A stretch of DNA of 64,000 nt from Mesorhizobium koreense (GCF_031656215.1 NZ_CP134228.1:1550001-1614000), one strand, 5' to 3'; shown: positions 53,689 to 63,462, numbered from the stretch's first letter. The notes: a model not told the origin generated them from the letters alone. A program made the numbers and translations.

Positions 53689-54216
53689 ATGGGCGAACCT
53701 GAAAAGGAAAGCGCCAAGACGATCAATCTCGCCGAGCGACGCGTATTCTCGCAGCGCTTCAAGCCGCTCTACGACGAGGGCATGGGCCTCGTCGAGCGCG
53801 CCGCCGAATATCTCGACAGGGAAGGCCGCGCGGAGGCGAAGAAGATGTCGCGCGTAGCCGCCACCCTCTATGCCGCCGAATCGATGCGCCTTACCACACG
53901 GCTGATGCAGGTCGCTTCCTGGCTGCTGCTGCAGCGCGCCGCCAATTCCGGCGAGATGACCCGTGAGCAGGTCGCCGCCGAAAAGGCGAAGGTCAGGCTC
54001 GATACCGCGTCCGCCCACGAGAACGCGCCGGGCTGGCCGGAATTGCCGGACGCCTTCAAGGACATCGTCTCCCGCTCGCTCAGCCTGCAGGCGGTCGTGC
54101 GGCGCATGGACGACGAAATCTACGGCGGCGGAGAGGCGGAGCCTAGCCGACGCGCGGTGGGTAACCCCGTTTCGGCCCAGATTACGCTTCTCAACACAGT
54201 GTTCGCCCGCGGCTGA
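53689..54216 (+). CDS. rcdA: RcdA-like protease adaptor (DUF1465)
   Basis: A 175-residue helical protein (start ATG 53689, MGEPEKESAKTINLAERR). The conserved RRVFSQRFKPLYDEGMGLVE and RLTTRLMQVASWLLLQRA match DUF1465, the family of RcdA. In Caulobacter RcdA, with CpdR and PopA, delivers CtrA and other substrates to ClpXP at the G1-S transition. The C-terminus is the usual low-complexity tail. It stands 60 bases upstream of ruvC, probably with its own CtrA-regulated promoter. Confidence 0.85.
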   Translation: MGEPEKESAKTINLAERRVFSQRFKPLYDEGMGLVERAAEYLDREGRAEAKKMSRVAATLYAAESMRLTTRLMQVASWLLLQRAANSGEMTREQVAAEKAKVRLDTASAHENAPGWPELPDAFKDIVSRSLSLQAVVRRMDDEIYGGGEAEPSRRAVGNPVSAQITLLNTVFARG

Positions 54217-54275
54217 GCCGTATCGCTCCCAACGTTACCGGTCGCATGCGGCGCGGATGGCGCTAAAGTGGCGTC

Positions 54276-54788
54276 ATGGCGGCAGCGATTCGCATCATCG
54301 GCATCGATCCCGGGCTTCGCCGCACCGGTTGGGGCGTCGTGGAGACGCTCGGCAATTCGTTGCGCTTCGTGGCGTCCGGTACGGTGCGCTCCGACGACAA
54401 GGCAGCGCTCGCGGTACGGCTGAAGCAATTGCATGACGGGCTCGTCGCGGTGCTCCATGAACATGTGCCGCACGAGGCGGCGGTCGAGGCGACCTTCGTC
54501 AACAAGGACGCCGTGGCGACCTTGAAACTCGGGCAGGCGCGCGGCGTAGCCATGCTGGTGCCGGCGCTGGCCGGGCTCGGGGTGGCGGAATATGCGCCGA
54601 ACGCCGTGAAGAAAACGGTGATCGGTGTCGGACACGGCGACAAGAAGCAGATCCACGTGATGGTGAAGGTGCTCATGCCGCGCGCCAGTTTCGATACCGA
54701 CGACGCGGCGGACGCGCTCGCCATCGCCATCTGCCACGCGCATCACCGGCAGAGCGCGGCGGCCAGGCTGGCGATGGCGGGACGATAG
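54276..54788 (+). CDS. ruvC: Holliday junction resolvase RuvC
   Basis: A 170-residue endonuclease that cleaves Holliday junctions moved by RuvAB. Acidic active-site residues are present: [18 protein letters not shown] (first Asp), [20 protein letters not shown] (Glu) and [18 protein letters not shown] (Asp pair). It is first of the ruvC-ruvA-ruvB order but separated from ruvA by an AbrB/PIN pair. Confidence 0.96.
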   Translation: MAAAIRIIGIDPGLRRTGWGVVETLGNSLRFVASGTVRSDDKAALAVRLKQLHDGLVAVLHEHVPHEAAVEATFVNKDAVATLKLGQARGVAMLVPALAGLGVAEYAPNAVKKTVIGVGHGDKKQIHVMVKVLMPRASFDTDDAADALAIAICHAHHRQSAAARLAMAGR

Positions 54789-54859
54789 CTGTTGCAGCGC
54801 TTGTTCTTGACTTGTTCCGCATGTAGGGATATTCTTTACTTCCCATAGGAGTTCACATC

Positions 54860-55111
54860 ATGCGGGTCAGCAGCAAGGGTCAGGTTACCATTCCGCGCGA
54901 CTTGCGCGAGATCGCGGGGATCGAGCCAAACAGCGAGGTGCTGTTCGGGATCGAGGATGGCAAGGTCACGATCATGCCGAAAGATGGCCGCCGGGCCGCC
55001 GCGGACGAAATGCGCCTGAAGCGGTTTCTTTCGGTGCTCGATCGACTTGAAGGCACGGGTGATCCATCGCTCGATGCCGATGCGGTCATGGCGATGACGC
55101 GGGATCGCTGA
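54860..55111 (+). CDS. AbrB-fold antitoxin between ruvC and ruvA
   Basis: An 83-residue protein. The AbrB hairpin opens with MRVSSKGQVTIPRDLREIAG and IEPNSEVLFGIEDGKVTIMP; the tail that binds the toxin is EMRLKRFLSVLDRLEGTG. Its stop is followed one base later by the PIN toxin start. It sits inside the ruv operon in the same direction, with its own upstream region of 71 bases. Confidence 0.92.
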   Translation: MRVSSKGQVTIPRDLREIAGIEPNSEVLFGIEDGKVTIMPKDGRRAAADEMRLKRFLSVLDRLEGTGDPSLDADAVMAMTRDR

Positions 55112-55112
55112 G

Positions 55113-55526
55113 GTGGCGACCCTGATCGATACCAATGTCCTCATCGACGTGGCCGTACGTGATCCTGACTGGCTTGCGTGGTCGCGGCGGGAACTGGAAC
55201 GGGCGCGTCGCACGGGCGTCATGCTGATCAATCAGATCATTTATTCGGAATTCGCCGTCCGTTATGAGGCGCCGGAGGAGGTGGACCAGCTTATTCCCGC
55301 CGATGAGTTTCGCCGGGAGGGCCTTCCTTGGGCCGCAGCGTTTGCCGCGTCACGTGCCTTTTCCCTTTATCGGCGCGCCGGCGGGAAACGCGAGAAGGTT
55401 CTGCCCGATTTTCTCATAGGCGCGCATGCCGCGATCAGGGGCTATGCATTGTTGACCAGGGATCCGTCGGGTTACCGGCGCTATTTTCCTACGGTTCCCC
55501 TCATCGCGCCGGATACGCATCCATGA
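55113..55526 (+). CDS. PIN-domain ribonuclease toxin between ruvC and ruvA
   Basis: A 137-residue PIN toxin with a GTG start at 55113, one base after the antitoxin stop. Catalytic acids: [13 protein letters not shown] (Asp), [18 protein letters not shown] (Glu), [20 protein letters not shown] (Asp) and [13 protein letters not shown]. ruvA starts 14 bases after its stop, so toxin and RuvA may share one mRNA. Confidence 0.92.
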   Translation: MATLIDTNVLIDVAVRDPDWLAWSRRELERARRTGVMLINQIIYSEFAVRYEAPEEVDQLIPADEFRREGLPWAAAFAASRAFSLYRRAGGKREKVLPDFLIGAHAAIRGYALLTRDPSGYRRYFPTVPLIAPDTHP

Positions 55527-55539
55527 ACGGGTTCCCGGG

Positions 55540-56160
55540 ATGATCGGCAAGCTGAAGGGGGTCGTCGACGAGATCGGCGAGGATCATTGCGTCATCGACG
55601 TGCATGGCGTCGGCTATGTCGCCTTTTGCCCCTTGCGGACCTTGTCCGCCTTGTCCGGCGCGGGTGAGGCGGTGGAACTCTTCATCGAGACCTATGTGCG
55701 CGAGGATGTGATCCGGCTCTACGGCTTCGGCTCGGCGCTGGAGCGCGAATGGTTCCGCCTCTTGATGAACAACGTTCAAGGCGTCGGCGCCAAGGTGGCG
55801 CTGGCCGTGCTCTCGACGCTGTCACCGGCGGACCTCGCCAACGCGATTGCGCTGCGCGATGTGGCGACGGTCTCCCGCGCGCCTGGTGTCGGCAAGAAGG
55901 TCGCCGAGCGCATCGTCACCGAATTGAAGAACAAGGCGCCGGCCTATGCGGGCGCCGCGTCGGGCACGATCGGTCTGAAGCAGGAACTGGGAGAGGGCGT
56001 CGCGCCTGCGCCGATAGCCGACGCCGTCTCGGCACTCGCCAATCTCGGCTATTCGCGCGACGTCGCGGCGAATGCGGTGGCGGCGGCGTTGAAGGCTGCC
56101 GGCGAGGGAGCGGATTCGGCCAAGCTCATCCGGCTAGGGCTGAAGGAACTGGCGCGGTGA
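55540..56160 (+). CDS. ruvA: Holliday junction DNA helicase subunit RuvA
   Basis: A 206-residue protein, normal for RuvA. Domain I is an OB fold ([20 protein letters not shown]), domain II two helix-hairpin-helix motifs ([35 protein letters not shown]), and domain III the RuvB-binding helix bundle ([20 protein letters not shown]). It tetramerises on the junction and loads RuvB. An independent AbrB/PIN module lies between it and ruvB. Confidence 0.96.
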   Translation: MIGKLKGVVDEIGEDHCVIDVHGVGYVAFCPLRTLSALSGAGEAVELFIETYVREDVIRLYGFGSALEREWFRLLMNNVQGVGAKVALAVLSTLSPADLANAIALRDVATVSRAPGVGKKVAERIVTELKNKAPAYAGAASGTIGLKQELGEGVAPAPIADAVSALANLGYSRDVAANAVAAALKAAGEGADSAKLIRLGLKELAR

Positions 56161-56222
56161 GTTGTTTGCAGACGGCTTTCTTACTATCCTAGGATCGTAA
56201 GAAATCTGGAGCGCGGTAGGAA

Positions 56223-56516
56223 ATGGGCGCCTTCACGAAGATGACCTCGAAAGGCCAGTTGACGATTCCCAAGGATGTCCGTGAGCAACTCGGACTGGCG
56301 GCAGGAACTCGCTTCTACGTCACTGTTCGCGACGGCGAAGTCGTGGCGATGCCGAAAAACAAACGTCTCGCCGATCTTGCCGGATTGCTGGGCAAGCCGC
56401 CCGCAGGGGCAGGTGCCACGCTTGAGGATTTCGACGAGGCAATCGGCAGAGCCGTTGCGGAAGAAGACGAACGGATCGTTCGAGAATGGAACGAGATGCG
56501 CGGGAAGCGCAAATGA
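56223..56516 (+). CDS. AbrB-fold antitoxin between ruvA and ruvB
   Basis: A 97-residue protein: MGAFTKMTSKGQLTIPKDVR and LAAGTRFYVTVRDGEVVAMP form the DNA-binding hairpin, and LEDFDEAIGRAVAEEDERIV the toxin-binding tail. It differs clearly from the antitoxin between ruvC and ruvA. A CTATCCTAGGATCGTAAG sequence upstream contains the palindrome TCCTAGGA (56188-56195), a possible operator. It overlaps the toxin start as ATGA. Confidence 0.92.
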   Translation: MGAFTKMTSKGQLTIPKDVREQLGLAAGTRFYVTVRDGEVVAMPKNKRLADLAGLLGKPPAGAGATLEDFDEAIGRAVAEEDERIVREWNEMRGKRK

Positions 56517-56905
56517 AGGCCGTCGATACGAATGTGCTGCTGCGTTATATCGTTCGCGACGATCAGCGGCAATTCGATACAGCCGCGATGTTTCTTGGCG
56601 CGCGGACAGCCGCGGATCCGGTGTTTGTCAGCCTGATTGTCGCCGTGGAATTGATCTGGGTGCTGCGCCGGCAATATCGCTATCCACGCGAAGACATCCG
56701 GACAGCGATAATGGCTCTGATGGAAGCCGCCGAAGTGGTCTTTGAGGACGAGGAATATCTCTCTGCTTTGCTGGCGAGTTTCCCGAAAGGGGATATCGCG
56801 GGCCATCTGATTGCGCATTGTGCTACAAGGGCCGGGTGTTCCTCGACTGTCACTTTCGACAAGGTCGCGGCGAGCAGCATCCCCTCCATGGAACTTCTCA
56901 GTTGA
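56513..56905 (+). CDS. PIN-domain ribonuclease toxin between ruvA and ruvB
   Basis: A 130-residue PIN toxin: [15 protein letters not shown] (first Asp), [20 protein letters not shown] (Glu) and [20 protein letters not shown] followed by TVTFDKVAA. It starts four bases inside the antitoxin gene. Its TGA overlaps the TTG start of ruvB (TTGA), so translation of ruvB is directly coupled to the toxin gene. It is not closely related to the PIN protein between ruvC and ruvA. Confidence 0.92.
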   Translation: MKAVDTNVLLRYIVRDDQRQFDTAAMFLGARTAADPVFVSLIVAVELIWVLRRQYRYPREDIRTAIMALMEAAEVVFEDEEYLSALLASFPKGDIAGHLIAHCATRAGCSSTVTFDKVAASSIPSMELLS

Positions 56906-57942
56906 CCCTCGCCCCCCGTCTCGTATCGGCCGACAAGCGCGGTGAGGATGCGGAAGCCTCGCTGCGGCCGCAGACGCTCGACGAGTTCATCGGCCAGACG
57001 GCGGCGCGCGCCAATCTCAAGGTCTTCGTTGAGGCGGCGAAGGGCAGGGGCGAGGCGCTCGACCACGTGCTTTTCGTCGGGCCGCCCGGCCTCGGCAAGA
57101 CGACGCTGGCGCAGATCATGGCGCGCGAGATGGGCGTCAATTTCCGCTCCACTTCCGGCCCTGTCATCGCTAAGGCGGGCGATCTTGCGGCGCTGCTCAC
57201 CAATCTGGAAGAGCGCGACGTGCTCTTCATCGACGAGATCCACCGGCTCAACCCTGCGGTCGAGGAAATTCTCTATCCGGCGATGGAGGACTACCAGCTC
57301 GACCTCATCATCGGCGAGGGGCCGGCGGCGCGCTCGGTCAAGATCGATCTCGCGCCCTTCACGCTGGTCGCCGCAACGACGCGCGCGGGGCTTATCACCA
57401 ATCCGCTGCGCGACCGTTTCGGCATCCCGATCCGGCTGAACTTCTATACGATCGACGAACTCAACGAGATCGTACGCCGAGGCGCACGCATCCTCGGCCT
57501 GCCGCTTGCCGAGGACGGAGCGCTGGAGATCGCAAGGCGGGCGCGGGGTACACCGCGCATTGCCGGCCGGCTCTTGCGGCGCGTGCGCGATTTCGCCGCT
57601 GTCGCCGAGGCCAGCCAGGTGACGCGCACGGTTGCCGATGAGGCGCTGTCGCGGCTCGAGGTCGACGCGCAGGGTCTCGACCAGCTAGACCGGCGCTATC
57701 TTTCCATGATCGCACGCAACTATGGCGGCGGCCCGGTAGGTGTCGAGACCATCGCCGCCGGGCTTTCCGAACCCCGGGATGCGATCGAGGACATCATCGA
57801 GCCCTATCTCATCCAGCAGGGCTTTATCCAGCGCACGCCGCGCGGACGGATGCTCACCGGCAACGCCTGGCGGCATCTGGGGCTGGAGGCGCCGCGGGAT
57901 CTTGCCCAGCAGCAGATCAACCTGTTCCAGGAAGAGAACTGA
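56902..57942 (+). CDS. ruvB: Holliday junction DNA helicase RuvB, TTG start
   Basis: A 346-residue AAA+ motor: Walker [16 protein letters not shown], Walker [13 protein letters not shown], sensor [18 protein letters not shown] and the C-terminal winged helix [13 protein letters not shown]. The start that gives the normal N-terminus ([17 protein letters not shown]) is TTG 56902, overlapping the toxin stop. Longer frames run back into the toxin gene. A TTG start plus dependence on upstream translation is unusual for ruvB and is probably a result of the module insertion. Confidence 0.94.
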   Translation: MTLAPRLVSADKRGEDAEASLRPQTLDEFIGQTAARANLKVFVEAAKGRGEALDHVLFVGPPGLGKTTLAQIMAREMGVNFRSTSGPVIAKAGDLAALLTNLEERDVLFIDEIHRLNPAVEEILYPAMEDYQLDLIIGEGPAARSVKIDLAPFTLVAATTRAGLITNPLRDRFGIPIRLNFYTIDELNEIVRRGARILGLPLAEDGALEIARRARGTPRIAGRLLRRVRDFAAVAEASQVTRTVADEALSRLEVDAQGLDQLDRRYLSMIARNYGGGPVGVETIAAGLSEPRDAIEDIIEPYLIQQGFIQRTPRGRMLTGNAWRHLGLEAPRDLAQQQINLFQEEN

Positions 57943-58045
57943 TCCGGCGCGCACGGATTACCATGTTCTTGAACATCGCCGGCAATGGTGGCAAGCCCTG
58001 GGCGTGCCGAGCGGGATTTCGACTCAGGATAATGCGATAGCGTTG

Positions 58046-58182
58046 CCCCCACTCCGTCCCGCTTCGCGGGCCACCTCTCCCCCGATCGACGGGGGAGAGG
58101 AAGCGCCGGCCGCAAGGCCCGGTTCCCTTCCTCTCCCCTTTTGAGGGGGAGAGGTGGCCCGCGAAGCGGGACGGAGTGGGGG
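58046..58182. repeat. 38-base perfect inverted repeat with palindromic centre
   Basis: 58046-58083 (starting CCCCCACTCCGTCCCGCTTC) is the exact complement of 58145-58182. The 61 bases between them are themselves palindromic (GGGGGAGAGGAAG / CTTCCTCTCCCC). It lies between ruvB and ybgC and could act as a transcript end for the ruv operon or as an mRNA stabiliser. This repeat type is common in rhizobia. Confidence 0.85.
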
Positions 58183-58227
58183 TGTTCTCCGAGTTCGGTG
58201 CAGAATGGAATGCGGAAAGGAACGATC

Positions 58228-58698
58228 ATGGCCGATGAGGACGAAGCGCTGGCCGCCGGCCTCACGGGCGAACTGACGCCGACCGGCCATCGGCTGCTCG
58301 CGCGGGTCTATTTCGCCGACACGGATTTCTCCGGCGTCGTCTATCACGCCCGCTATCTCGAATTCTTCGAACGGGGGCGCTCGGATTTCCTGCGGCTTGC
58401 CGGTGTCCATCACACCGAACTTGCCGACGGCAAGCATGGCGAGAAGATGGTCTGGGTGGTGCGGCGGATGGAACTCGTCTTCCACGCCCCGGCGCGGATC
58501 GACGACATCCTCACTATCGACACCAAGACCGCGAATGTTTCCGGTGCGCGCATCTTCATGGAACAGCGCATAAGACGCGGCGAGACGGCGCTGGTCGACG
58601 CCAAGGTCGAGGCCGCCATCATCGGCGAGAGCGGCCGGCCGCGCCGCTTCCCCAAGGAATGGGTGGACGCCTTCATGCCGCAAGGGCCTGCGTCCTGA
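58228..58698 (+). CDS. ybgC: Tol-Pal-associated acyl-CoA thioesterase YbgC
   Basis: A 156-residue hot-dog thioesterase (start ATG 58228, AAAGGA upstream). The catalytic motif DTDFSGVVYHARYLEFFERG is intact. YbgC acts on short acyl-CoA or acyl-ACP and is linked to phospholipid metabolism. It is the usual first gene of the tol-pal cluster. A 237-base gap before tolQ carries CtrA-type half-sites and a second promoter. Confidence 0.92.
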   Translation: MADEDEALAAGLTGELTPTGHRLLARVYFADTDFSGVVYHARYLEFFERGRSDFLRLAGVHHTELADGKHGEKMVWVVRRMELVFHAPARIDDILTIDTKTANVSGARIFMEQRIRRGETALVDAKVEAAIIGESGRPRRFPKEWVDAFMPQGPAS

Positions 58699-58737
58699 AG
58701 ACGCGGATACGCTTTGCGCTTCAGTCCTAACGCATCC

Positions 58738-58770
58738 TTAACCATAAGCCTTCATGAACAGTATGGTTAA
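58738..58770. promoter_or_regulatory. Inverted CtrA-type half-sites upstream of tolQ
   Basis: TTAACCATA (58738-58746) and its complement TATGGTTAA (58762-58770) form 9-base perfect arms. TTAACCAT is the 8-base CtrA half-motif described in alphaproteobacteria. It lies about 170 bases before the tolQ start, in the ybgC-tolQ gap. Confidence 0.5.
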
Positions 58771-58935
58771 AATACGAAGGAATCGGCTCGCCTTCCTTTG
58801 ACCAAATTTGCCCAGGAGAAGGCGTTGCACGGCGCTGACCGGGGATAGGCGCCATTATTCTTTCGAGACGCGAACTGTTTCGGGGCGGCGCATGGGAGAG
58901 GGTGTCGCCGAACGATCGTTAAGGACGAGTTGCAC

Positions 58936-59652
58936 ATGGACACCCTTACGCTTGCCGCGCCCGTAACGGAGGTTTCGGTCTGGGCCCTGTTCTGGCATGC
59001 CGGATGGGTCGTCAAGCTGGTCATGATCGGGCTCCTATGCGCCTCGATCTGGACCTGGGCGATCATCGTCGACAAGGTCATCACCTATACGCGGCTGCGC
59101 GCCTCTCTGAACCGCTTCGAGCAGATCTTCTGGTCGGGTCAATCGCTGGAAGACCTCTACCGCACGCTTTCGGAACGCAAGACCACAGGCATGGGCGCGA
59201 TCTTCATCGCAGCGATGCGTGAATGGAAAAAGAGCTTCGAGAAGGGCGCCAAGTCGCCGCTCGCGCTGCAATCGCGCATCGACAAGGCGATGGATCTGGC
59301 GCTGACGCGCGAGATGGAGCATCTGGAAGGCCGGCTCGGCTTCCTCGCCACGATCGGCTCTTCGGCGCCCTTTATCGGGCTGTTCGGCACGGTGGTCGGC
59401 ATCATGACGTCGTTCCAGGCGATCGCCGGATCGAAATCCACCAACCTCGCGGTCGTCGCGCCGGGCATCGCCGAGGCGCTGCTCGCGACGGCGTTCGGCC
59501 TGCTCGCCGCCATCCCGGCTGTCATCGCCTACAACAAACTTTCCTCCGATGCCGCCAAGCTCGGCGTGCGCATGGAAGGCTTCTCCGACGAGTTCTCCGC
59601 CATACTCTCGCGACAGATCGATGAGAAGGTGGCGCACCAGCGCGCCGCCTAG
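58936..59652 (+). CDS. tolQ: Tol-Pal system protein TolQ
   Basis: A 238-residue inner-membrane proton-channel subunit (start ATG 58936; a TTG six bases upstream would add two residues). Three transmembrane helices: [40 protein letters not shown] and [19 protein letters not shown]. With TolR it uses the proton gradient to act on TolA during division. Confidence 0.95.
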   Translation: MDTLTLAAPVTEVSVWALFWHAGWVVKLVMIGLLCASIWTWAIIVDKVITYTRLRASLNRFEQIFWSGQSLEDLYRTLSERKTTGMGAIFIAAMREWKKSFEKGAKSPLALQSRIDKAMDLALTREMEHLEGRLGFLATIGSSAPFIGLFGTVVGIMTSFQAIAGSKSTNLAVVAPGIAEALLATAFGLLAAIPAVIAYNKLSSDAAKLGVRMEGFSDEFSAILSRQIDEKVAHQRAA

Positions 59653-59690
59653 GCAACAGACCCCGTGGGCGCACGACAAAGGATCGATCG

Positions 59691-60143
59691 ATGGGAATGG
59701 CAGTCGGTACACAGGGACGCGGCGGGCGCGGCCACCGGCGGCGCGGCAGGCATCACGGCCTGATCGCGGAGATCAACGTCACTCCCTTTGTGGACGTGAT
59801 GCTGGTGCTGCTCATCATCTTCATGGTCGCTGCGCCGCTCTTGACGGTCGGCGTGCCGATCGACCTGCCGGAAACGCAGGCCAAGGCGCTCAACTCCGAG
59901 ACGCAGCCGATCACCGTTTCCATCAACAACAAGGGACAGGTTTTCCTGCAGGAGACCGAAATCCCCGTCGACGAGATCGTGGCGAAACTCGAGGCGATCT
60001 CCAAGACCGGTTATGACGAGCGCATCTATGTGCGTGGCGACAAGGATGCAGACTACGGCACGGTCATGAAGGTCATGGCGCGCATTTCCTCCGCTGGCTA
60101 CCGCAATCTCGGGCTGGTGACGCTGCAGGAACAGGACAAGTAG
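59691..60143 (+). CDS. tolR: Tol-Pal system protein TolR
   Basis: A 150-residue protein with one transmembrane helix containing the proton-carrying aspartate (INVTPFVDVMLVLLIIFMV) and a periplasmic domain (GVPIDLPETQAKALN; RGDKDADYGTVMKVMARI). It lies between tolQ and tolA with short spacers, in the same operon. The N-terminal Gly/Arg/His-rich tail (RGGRGHRRRGRHHG) is longer and more basic than usual. Confidence 0.95.
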   Translation: MGMAVGTQGRGGRGHRRRGRHHGLIAEINVTPFVDVMLVLLIIFMVAAPLLTVGVPIDLPETQAKALNSETQPITVSINNKGQVFLQETEIPVDEIVAKLEAISKTGYDERIYVRGDKDADYGTVMKVMARISSAGYRNLGLVTLQEQDK

Positions 60144-60155
60144 CGGCCTCAAGCG

Positions 60156-61211
60156 ATGAAGACGGGGATAACCACATCGGTCATTCTCCACGCCGCGGTG
60201 CTGACCTTCGGGCTTTTCACCCTGTCGGCGCCGAAGCCCTATGAGGTCGGCGATGTCGAGGCGCTGCCGGTCGACATCGTGCCGGTGCAGTCGATCACGC
60301 AGGTGCAGGAAGGCGACAAGAAGGCGCCGAAGAAAGAGAAATCCGCGCCGAAGCCGACCATCCGGCCCGAGCCCGTCAAGGATGCCCAGAAGGTCGGCGA
60401 GAACAACCAGGACATGAAGAATCCGCCGACGCCTGAGGTGAAGCCCAAGCCCGTCGAAAAGACGGCTGAGCCGCCGCCGGCGCCCGAACCGGTGGTCAAG
60501 CCGGCAGAGAAGCCGGTCGAGCAGCCGCCGAAACAGGCAGAGGCCAAGCCCGAGCCTGTGCCGGCGACCGAGCGCACGCCCCAAGCGCAGCCGAAGCAGG
60601 AGGTAAAGCCCGATCCTGTGCAGCAGGCGATCGTGGCGGAGAACCCGGACGCCGAAGCCATGAAACTGCCGGAAACGGCGCCCTCTCCCGAGGCGCGCCC
60701 GCAACCGCCGCAGGCGCAGACGGCCAAGGCGCCGGACCGCAAGGTCTCCGACAAGCCGGCGGTCAAGGAAGCGTCGCGCCAGAAGTCCGAGGACAAGGAT
60801 TTCAGCCTCGACAAGGTGGCGGCGCTGCTCAACAAGGAAAAGGCGTCGGGCGGCGGCGCCAAGCGCTCGACCGACGAAGCCTCCCTCGGCGCGGACCATA
60901 CGACCGGCGGCGATAAGCTTTCTCAAAGCGAGATGGATGCGTTGCGCAGCCAACTCGCCGGATGCTGGACCATTCCGGCCGGCGTCGAGGACGCCGATCA
61001 GCTCAAGGTAACGGTCGAGTTCAGCCTGTCGCCGGACGGACATCTGGAAGGCGCGCCGCGGGTCGTCCAGAGCGCCGGCAGCCGGCAGGCCGACGAAAGC
61101 GCGCTGAGAGCCGTCAATATCTGCAACCAGCGCGGTTTCAACCTGCCTTCCGACAAATACCAGACCTGGGCAAACGTCGTCGTTCACTTCGATCCCAGCG
61201 ATATGTTCTGA
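60156..61211 (+). CDS. tolA: Tol-Pal system protein TolA
   Basis: A 351-residue protein: a transmembrane helix at residues 5-22 ([19 protein letters not shown]), then a Pro/Lys/Glu-rich stalk of about 210 residues with repeated PEP and KPVE units, then the C-terminal globular domain ([37 protein letters not shown]) that touches TolB and Pal. The stalk is proline-rich rather than the long coiled coil of E. coli TolA, typical for alphaproteobacteria. Confidence 0.93.
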   Translation: MKTGITTSVILHAAVLTFGLFTLSAPKPYEVGDVEALPVDIVPVQSITQVQEGDKKAPKKEKSAPKPTIRPEPVKDAQKVGENNQDMKNPPTPEVKPKPVEKTAEPPPAPEPVVKPAEKPVEQPPKQAEAKPEPVPATERTPQAQPKQEVKPDPVQQAIVAENPDAEAMKLPETAPSPEARPQPPQAQTAKAPDRKVSDKPAVKEASRQKSEDKDFSLDKVAALLNKEKASGGGAKRSTDEASLGADHTTGGDKLSQSEMDALRSQLAGCWTIPAGVEDADQLKVTVEFSLSPDGHLEGAPRVVQSAGSRQADESALRAVNICNQRGFNLPSDKYQTWANVVVHFDPSDMF

Positions 61212-61245
61212 CCCTTCCGCCATCGAGATCAAAGAGGCGAAATCC

Positions 61246-62568
61246 ATGAAGCATCTTCTCAAGACCATCCTGCTCGCCATCGCGTTCGCAACCGGCCTTG
61301 CCGGGGCAACGGTACCGGCGTGGGCGCTGGTCGAGATCGACGTCAACAAAGGCAATGTCGCGCCTCTGCCGATCGCGATCACCGACTTCCTGTCGGGTGA
61401 CGCGATGGGCAAGCAGATATCGGATATCGTCTCTGCCGATCTGCAGCGTTCTGGCCTGTTCGCGCCGATCGATCATTCCGCCTTCATCGAGAAGGTCTCC
61501 AATCCCGACGCCGCGCCGCGCTTCGAGGACTGGAAGGTCATCAATGCCCAGGCGCTGGTGACGGGCCGGGTCACGCAGGAGGTCGACGGAAGGGTGAAGG
61601 CCGAGTTCCGGCTCTGGGACGTGTTCGCCGGGCAGCAACTCGTCGGCCAGCAATATTTCGCCAACAAGGGCAATGTCCGGCGCGTCGCCCACATCATCGC
61701 CGACGCCATCTATGAGCGCCTCACCGGCGAGAAGGGCTATTTCGATACGCGCATCGTCTATATCGACGAATCCGGACCCAAGAACAATCGCGTCAAGCGG
61801 CTGGCGATCATGGACCAGGACGGCGCCAACCAGCGCTACCTGTCGAGCGGCAAGGCGCTGGCGATCACGCCCCGCTTCTCGCCGAACCGCCAGGAAATCA
61901 CCTACATGTCCTACGAAAGCGGGCAGCCGAGGGTCTATCTCCTGCAGATCGAGACCGGCCAGCGCGAACTCGTCGGCAATTTCCCCGGCATGACATTCGC
62001 CCCGCGCTTCTCGCCCGACGGCCAGAAAGTCATCATGAGCCTGTTGCGCGACGACGGCAATTCCAACATCTTCACCCTGGATCTGAGGAGCCGCAACACG
62101 ACGCGGCTGACCACGGCGGATGCGATCGATACGTCGCCCTCCTATTCGCCCGACGGAACCCAGATCACCTTCACCTCGGATCGTGGCGGCGGCACGGGGC
62201 ACTCGCAGATCTACGTCATGGGCGCCGACGGCTCCAACCAGCATCGCATTTCCTTCGGTAACGGCAGCTATTCAACGCCGGTGTGGTCGCCGCGCGGGGA
62301 TTTGATCGCCTTCACCAAGCAGACCGGCGGCGAATTCCAGATCGGCGTCATGCGAGCGGACGGCTCGGGCGAGCGTATCCTGTCCTCCGCCTTCCAGGAG
62401 GAGGGACCGACCTGGGCGCCGAACGGACGTGTCCTGATGTTCTTCAGCGCGGCGGCAGGCGCAGCCGGCCCCAAACTGCACACGATCGACCTGACGGGTC
62501 GCAACGAGCAGGAGGTCCCCACGCCGAACTTCGCGTCGGACCCCGCCTGGTCGCCGCTCCTCGAATAG
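61246..62568 (+). CDS. tolB: Tol-Pal system beta-propeller protein TolB
   Basis: A 440-residue periplasmic protein with a signal peptide ([20 protein letters not shown], cleaved near WALVEID). N-terminal domain (residues 35-170), then a six-bladed propeller with repeated SPDG units ([59 protein letters not shown]). It links Pal and TolA. A non-coding leader with TTAACC ... GGTTAA arms (62709-62736) separates it from pal. Confidence 0.95.
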   Translation: MKHLLKTILLAIAFATGLAGATVPAWALVEIDVNKGNVAPLPIAITDFLSGDAMGKQISDIVSADLQRSGLFAPIDHSAFIEKVSNPDAAPRFEDWKVINAQALVTGRVTQEVDGRVKAEFRLWDVFAGQQLVGQQYFANKGNVRRVAHIIADAIYERLTGEKGYFDTRIVYIDESGPKNNRVKRLAIMDQDGANQRYLSSGKALAITPRFSPNRQEITYMSYESGQPRVYLLQIETGQRELVGNFPGMTFAPRFSPDGQKVIMSLLRDDGNSNIFTLDLRSRNTTRLTTADAIDTSPSYSPDGTQITFTSDRGGGTGHSQIYVMGADGSNQHRISFGNGSYSTPVWSPRGDLIAFTKQTGGEFQIGVMRADGSGERILSSAFQEEGPTWAPNGRVLMFFSAAAGAAGPKLHTIDLTGRNEQEVPTPNFASDPAWSPLLE

Positions 62569-62794
62569 AAGGGATGGAAGGATTTCGGGTACGATCCATG
62601 CATGGCCGCGTTTCCGCCGCATTTTCGCATAGGTTGCAGCCAGACCGGCAGCGGGACGGTCGTGCCCGAAAAACCTTCTTGCCTGAAAAATCTGGTCGAA
62701 ACGAAAGATTAACCCTGTTTCTTGAACGCCGGTTAACCGCGATTTGGTTACTGATTGCTCAATGAAACCCCGCAAATGCGAAGGAGTGGCGGTC
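62569..62794. promoter_or_regulatory. tolB-pal spacer with TTAACC/GGTTAA arms
   Basis: A 226-base gap, longer than the others in the tol cluster. It contains TTAACC (62709-62714) and GGTTAA (62731-62736), arms of an inverted pair 16 bases apart, similar to the tolQ half-sites. It probably holds a separate pal promoter. Confidence 0.45.
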
Positions 62795-63295
62795 ATGCGC
62801 CGTATCGCAGCCCAGATTCTCAACCCGATCGCAATCGCGCTGGTGGCCACGCTGTTGGTTGCCGGTTGCGCGTCCAAGAAGGTGCCGAACAGCGCCGCCG
62901 ACCTCGGCCTTGCCGGCAACGCTACTCCGGGATCGAGCCAGGACTTCACCGTGAATGTCGGCGACCGCATCTTCTTCGATACGGATTCATCCTCGATCCG
63001 CGCCGATGCCCAGGCGACGCTCACCAAGCAGGCCCAATGGCTGAACCGCTACGGCAACTATGCCATCACGGTCGAGGGCCATGCCGACGAGCGCGGCACG
63101 CGTGAGTACAATCTGGCGCTCGGCGCCCGTCGCGCCGCCGCTACGCGCGACTTCCTCATAGCGCGCGGTGTCGGTGCCAACCGCATCAAGACGATCTCCT
63201 ACGGCAAGGAGCGGCCGGTCGCGACCTGTGACGCGCCGTCCTGCTGGAACCAGAATCGCCGCGCGGTGACGGTGCTGAACGGCGCCGGAAGCTGA
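62795..63295 (+). CDS. pal: Peptidoglycan-associated lipoprotein Pal
   Basis: A 166-residue outer-membrane lipoprotein (start ATG 62795, AAGGAG nine bases upstream; two upstream ATGs lack a site). Lipobox LLVAGCAS places the acylated Cys at about residue 25. The OmpA-like domain has IFFDTDSSSIRADAQ, VEGHADERGTREYNLALG and NQNRRAVTVL, which bind peptidoglycan. Pal tethers the outer membrane to the wall and the Tol complex moves it to the division site. Confidence 0.95.
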   Translation: MRRIAAQILNPIAIALVATLLVAGCASKKVPNSAADLGLAGNATPGSSQDFTVNVGDRIFFDTDSSSIRADAQATLTKQAQWLNRYGNYAITVEGHADERGTREYNLALGARRAAATRDFLIARGVGANRIKTISYGKERPVATCDAPSCWNQNRRAVTVLNGAGS

Positions 63296-63335
63296 TTCGC
63301 CCCATCCGAGGCAAAAAAGCCACACTCGTCGAGGG

Positions 63336-63361
63336 AAAAAGCGGCCATGCGCCGCTTTTTT
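63336..63361 (+). terminator. Rho-independent terminator after pal
   Basis: AAAAAGCGGC, five-base loop, GCCGCTTTTT followed by T. It lies 41 bases after the pal stop and separates pal from cpoB. Confidence 0.85.
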
Positions 63362-63462
63362 CCGTTTGGCCGGGCATTATCAAATTTTGGCCGAACTGGA
63401 GGCCATGATAAGGGCCTATGGCGGGCGGGGGAACGTCCGCGCAACAGCGCAATGAGAGACAG

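Noticed and set aside
59649-61412. Long minus-strand open frame (587 codons) opposite tolR and tolA
   Set aside because: Arg/Leu/Gly-rich translation mirrors the GC-rich, Pro/Lys-rich stalk of TolA on the plus strand. It has no ribosome site or family motif.
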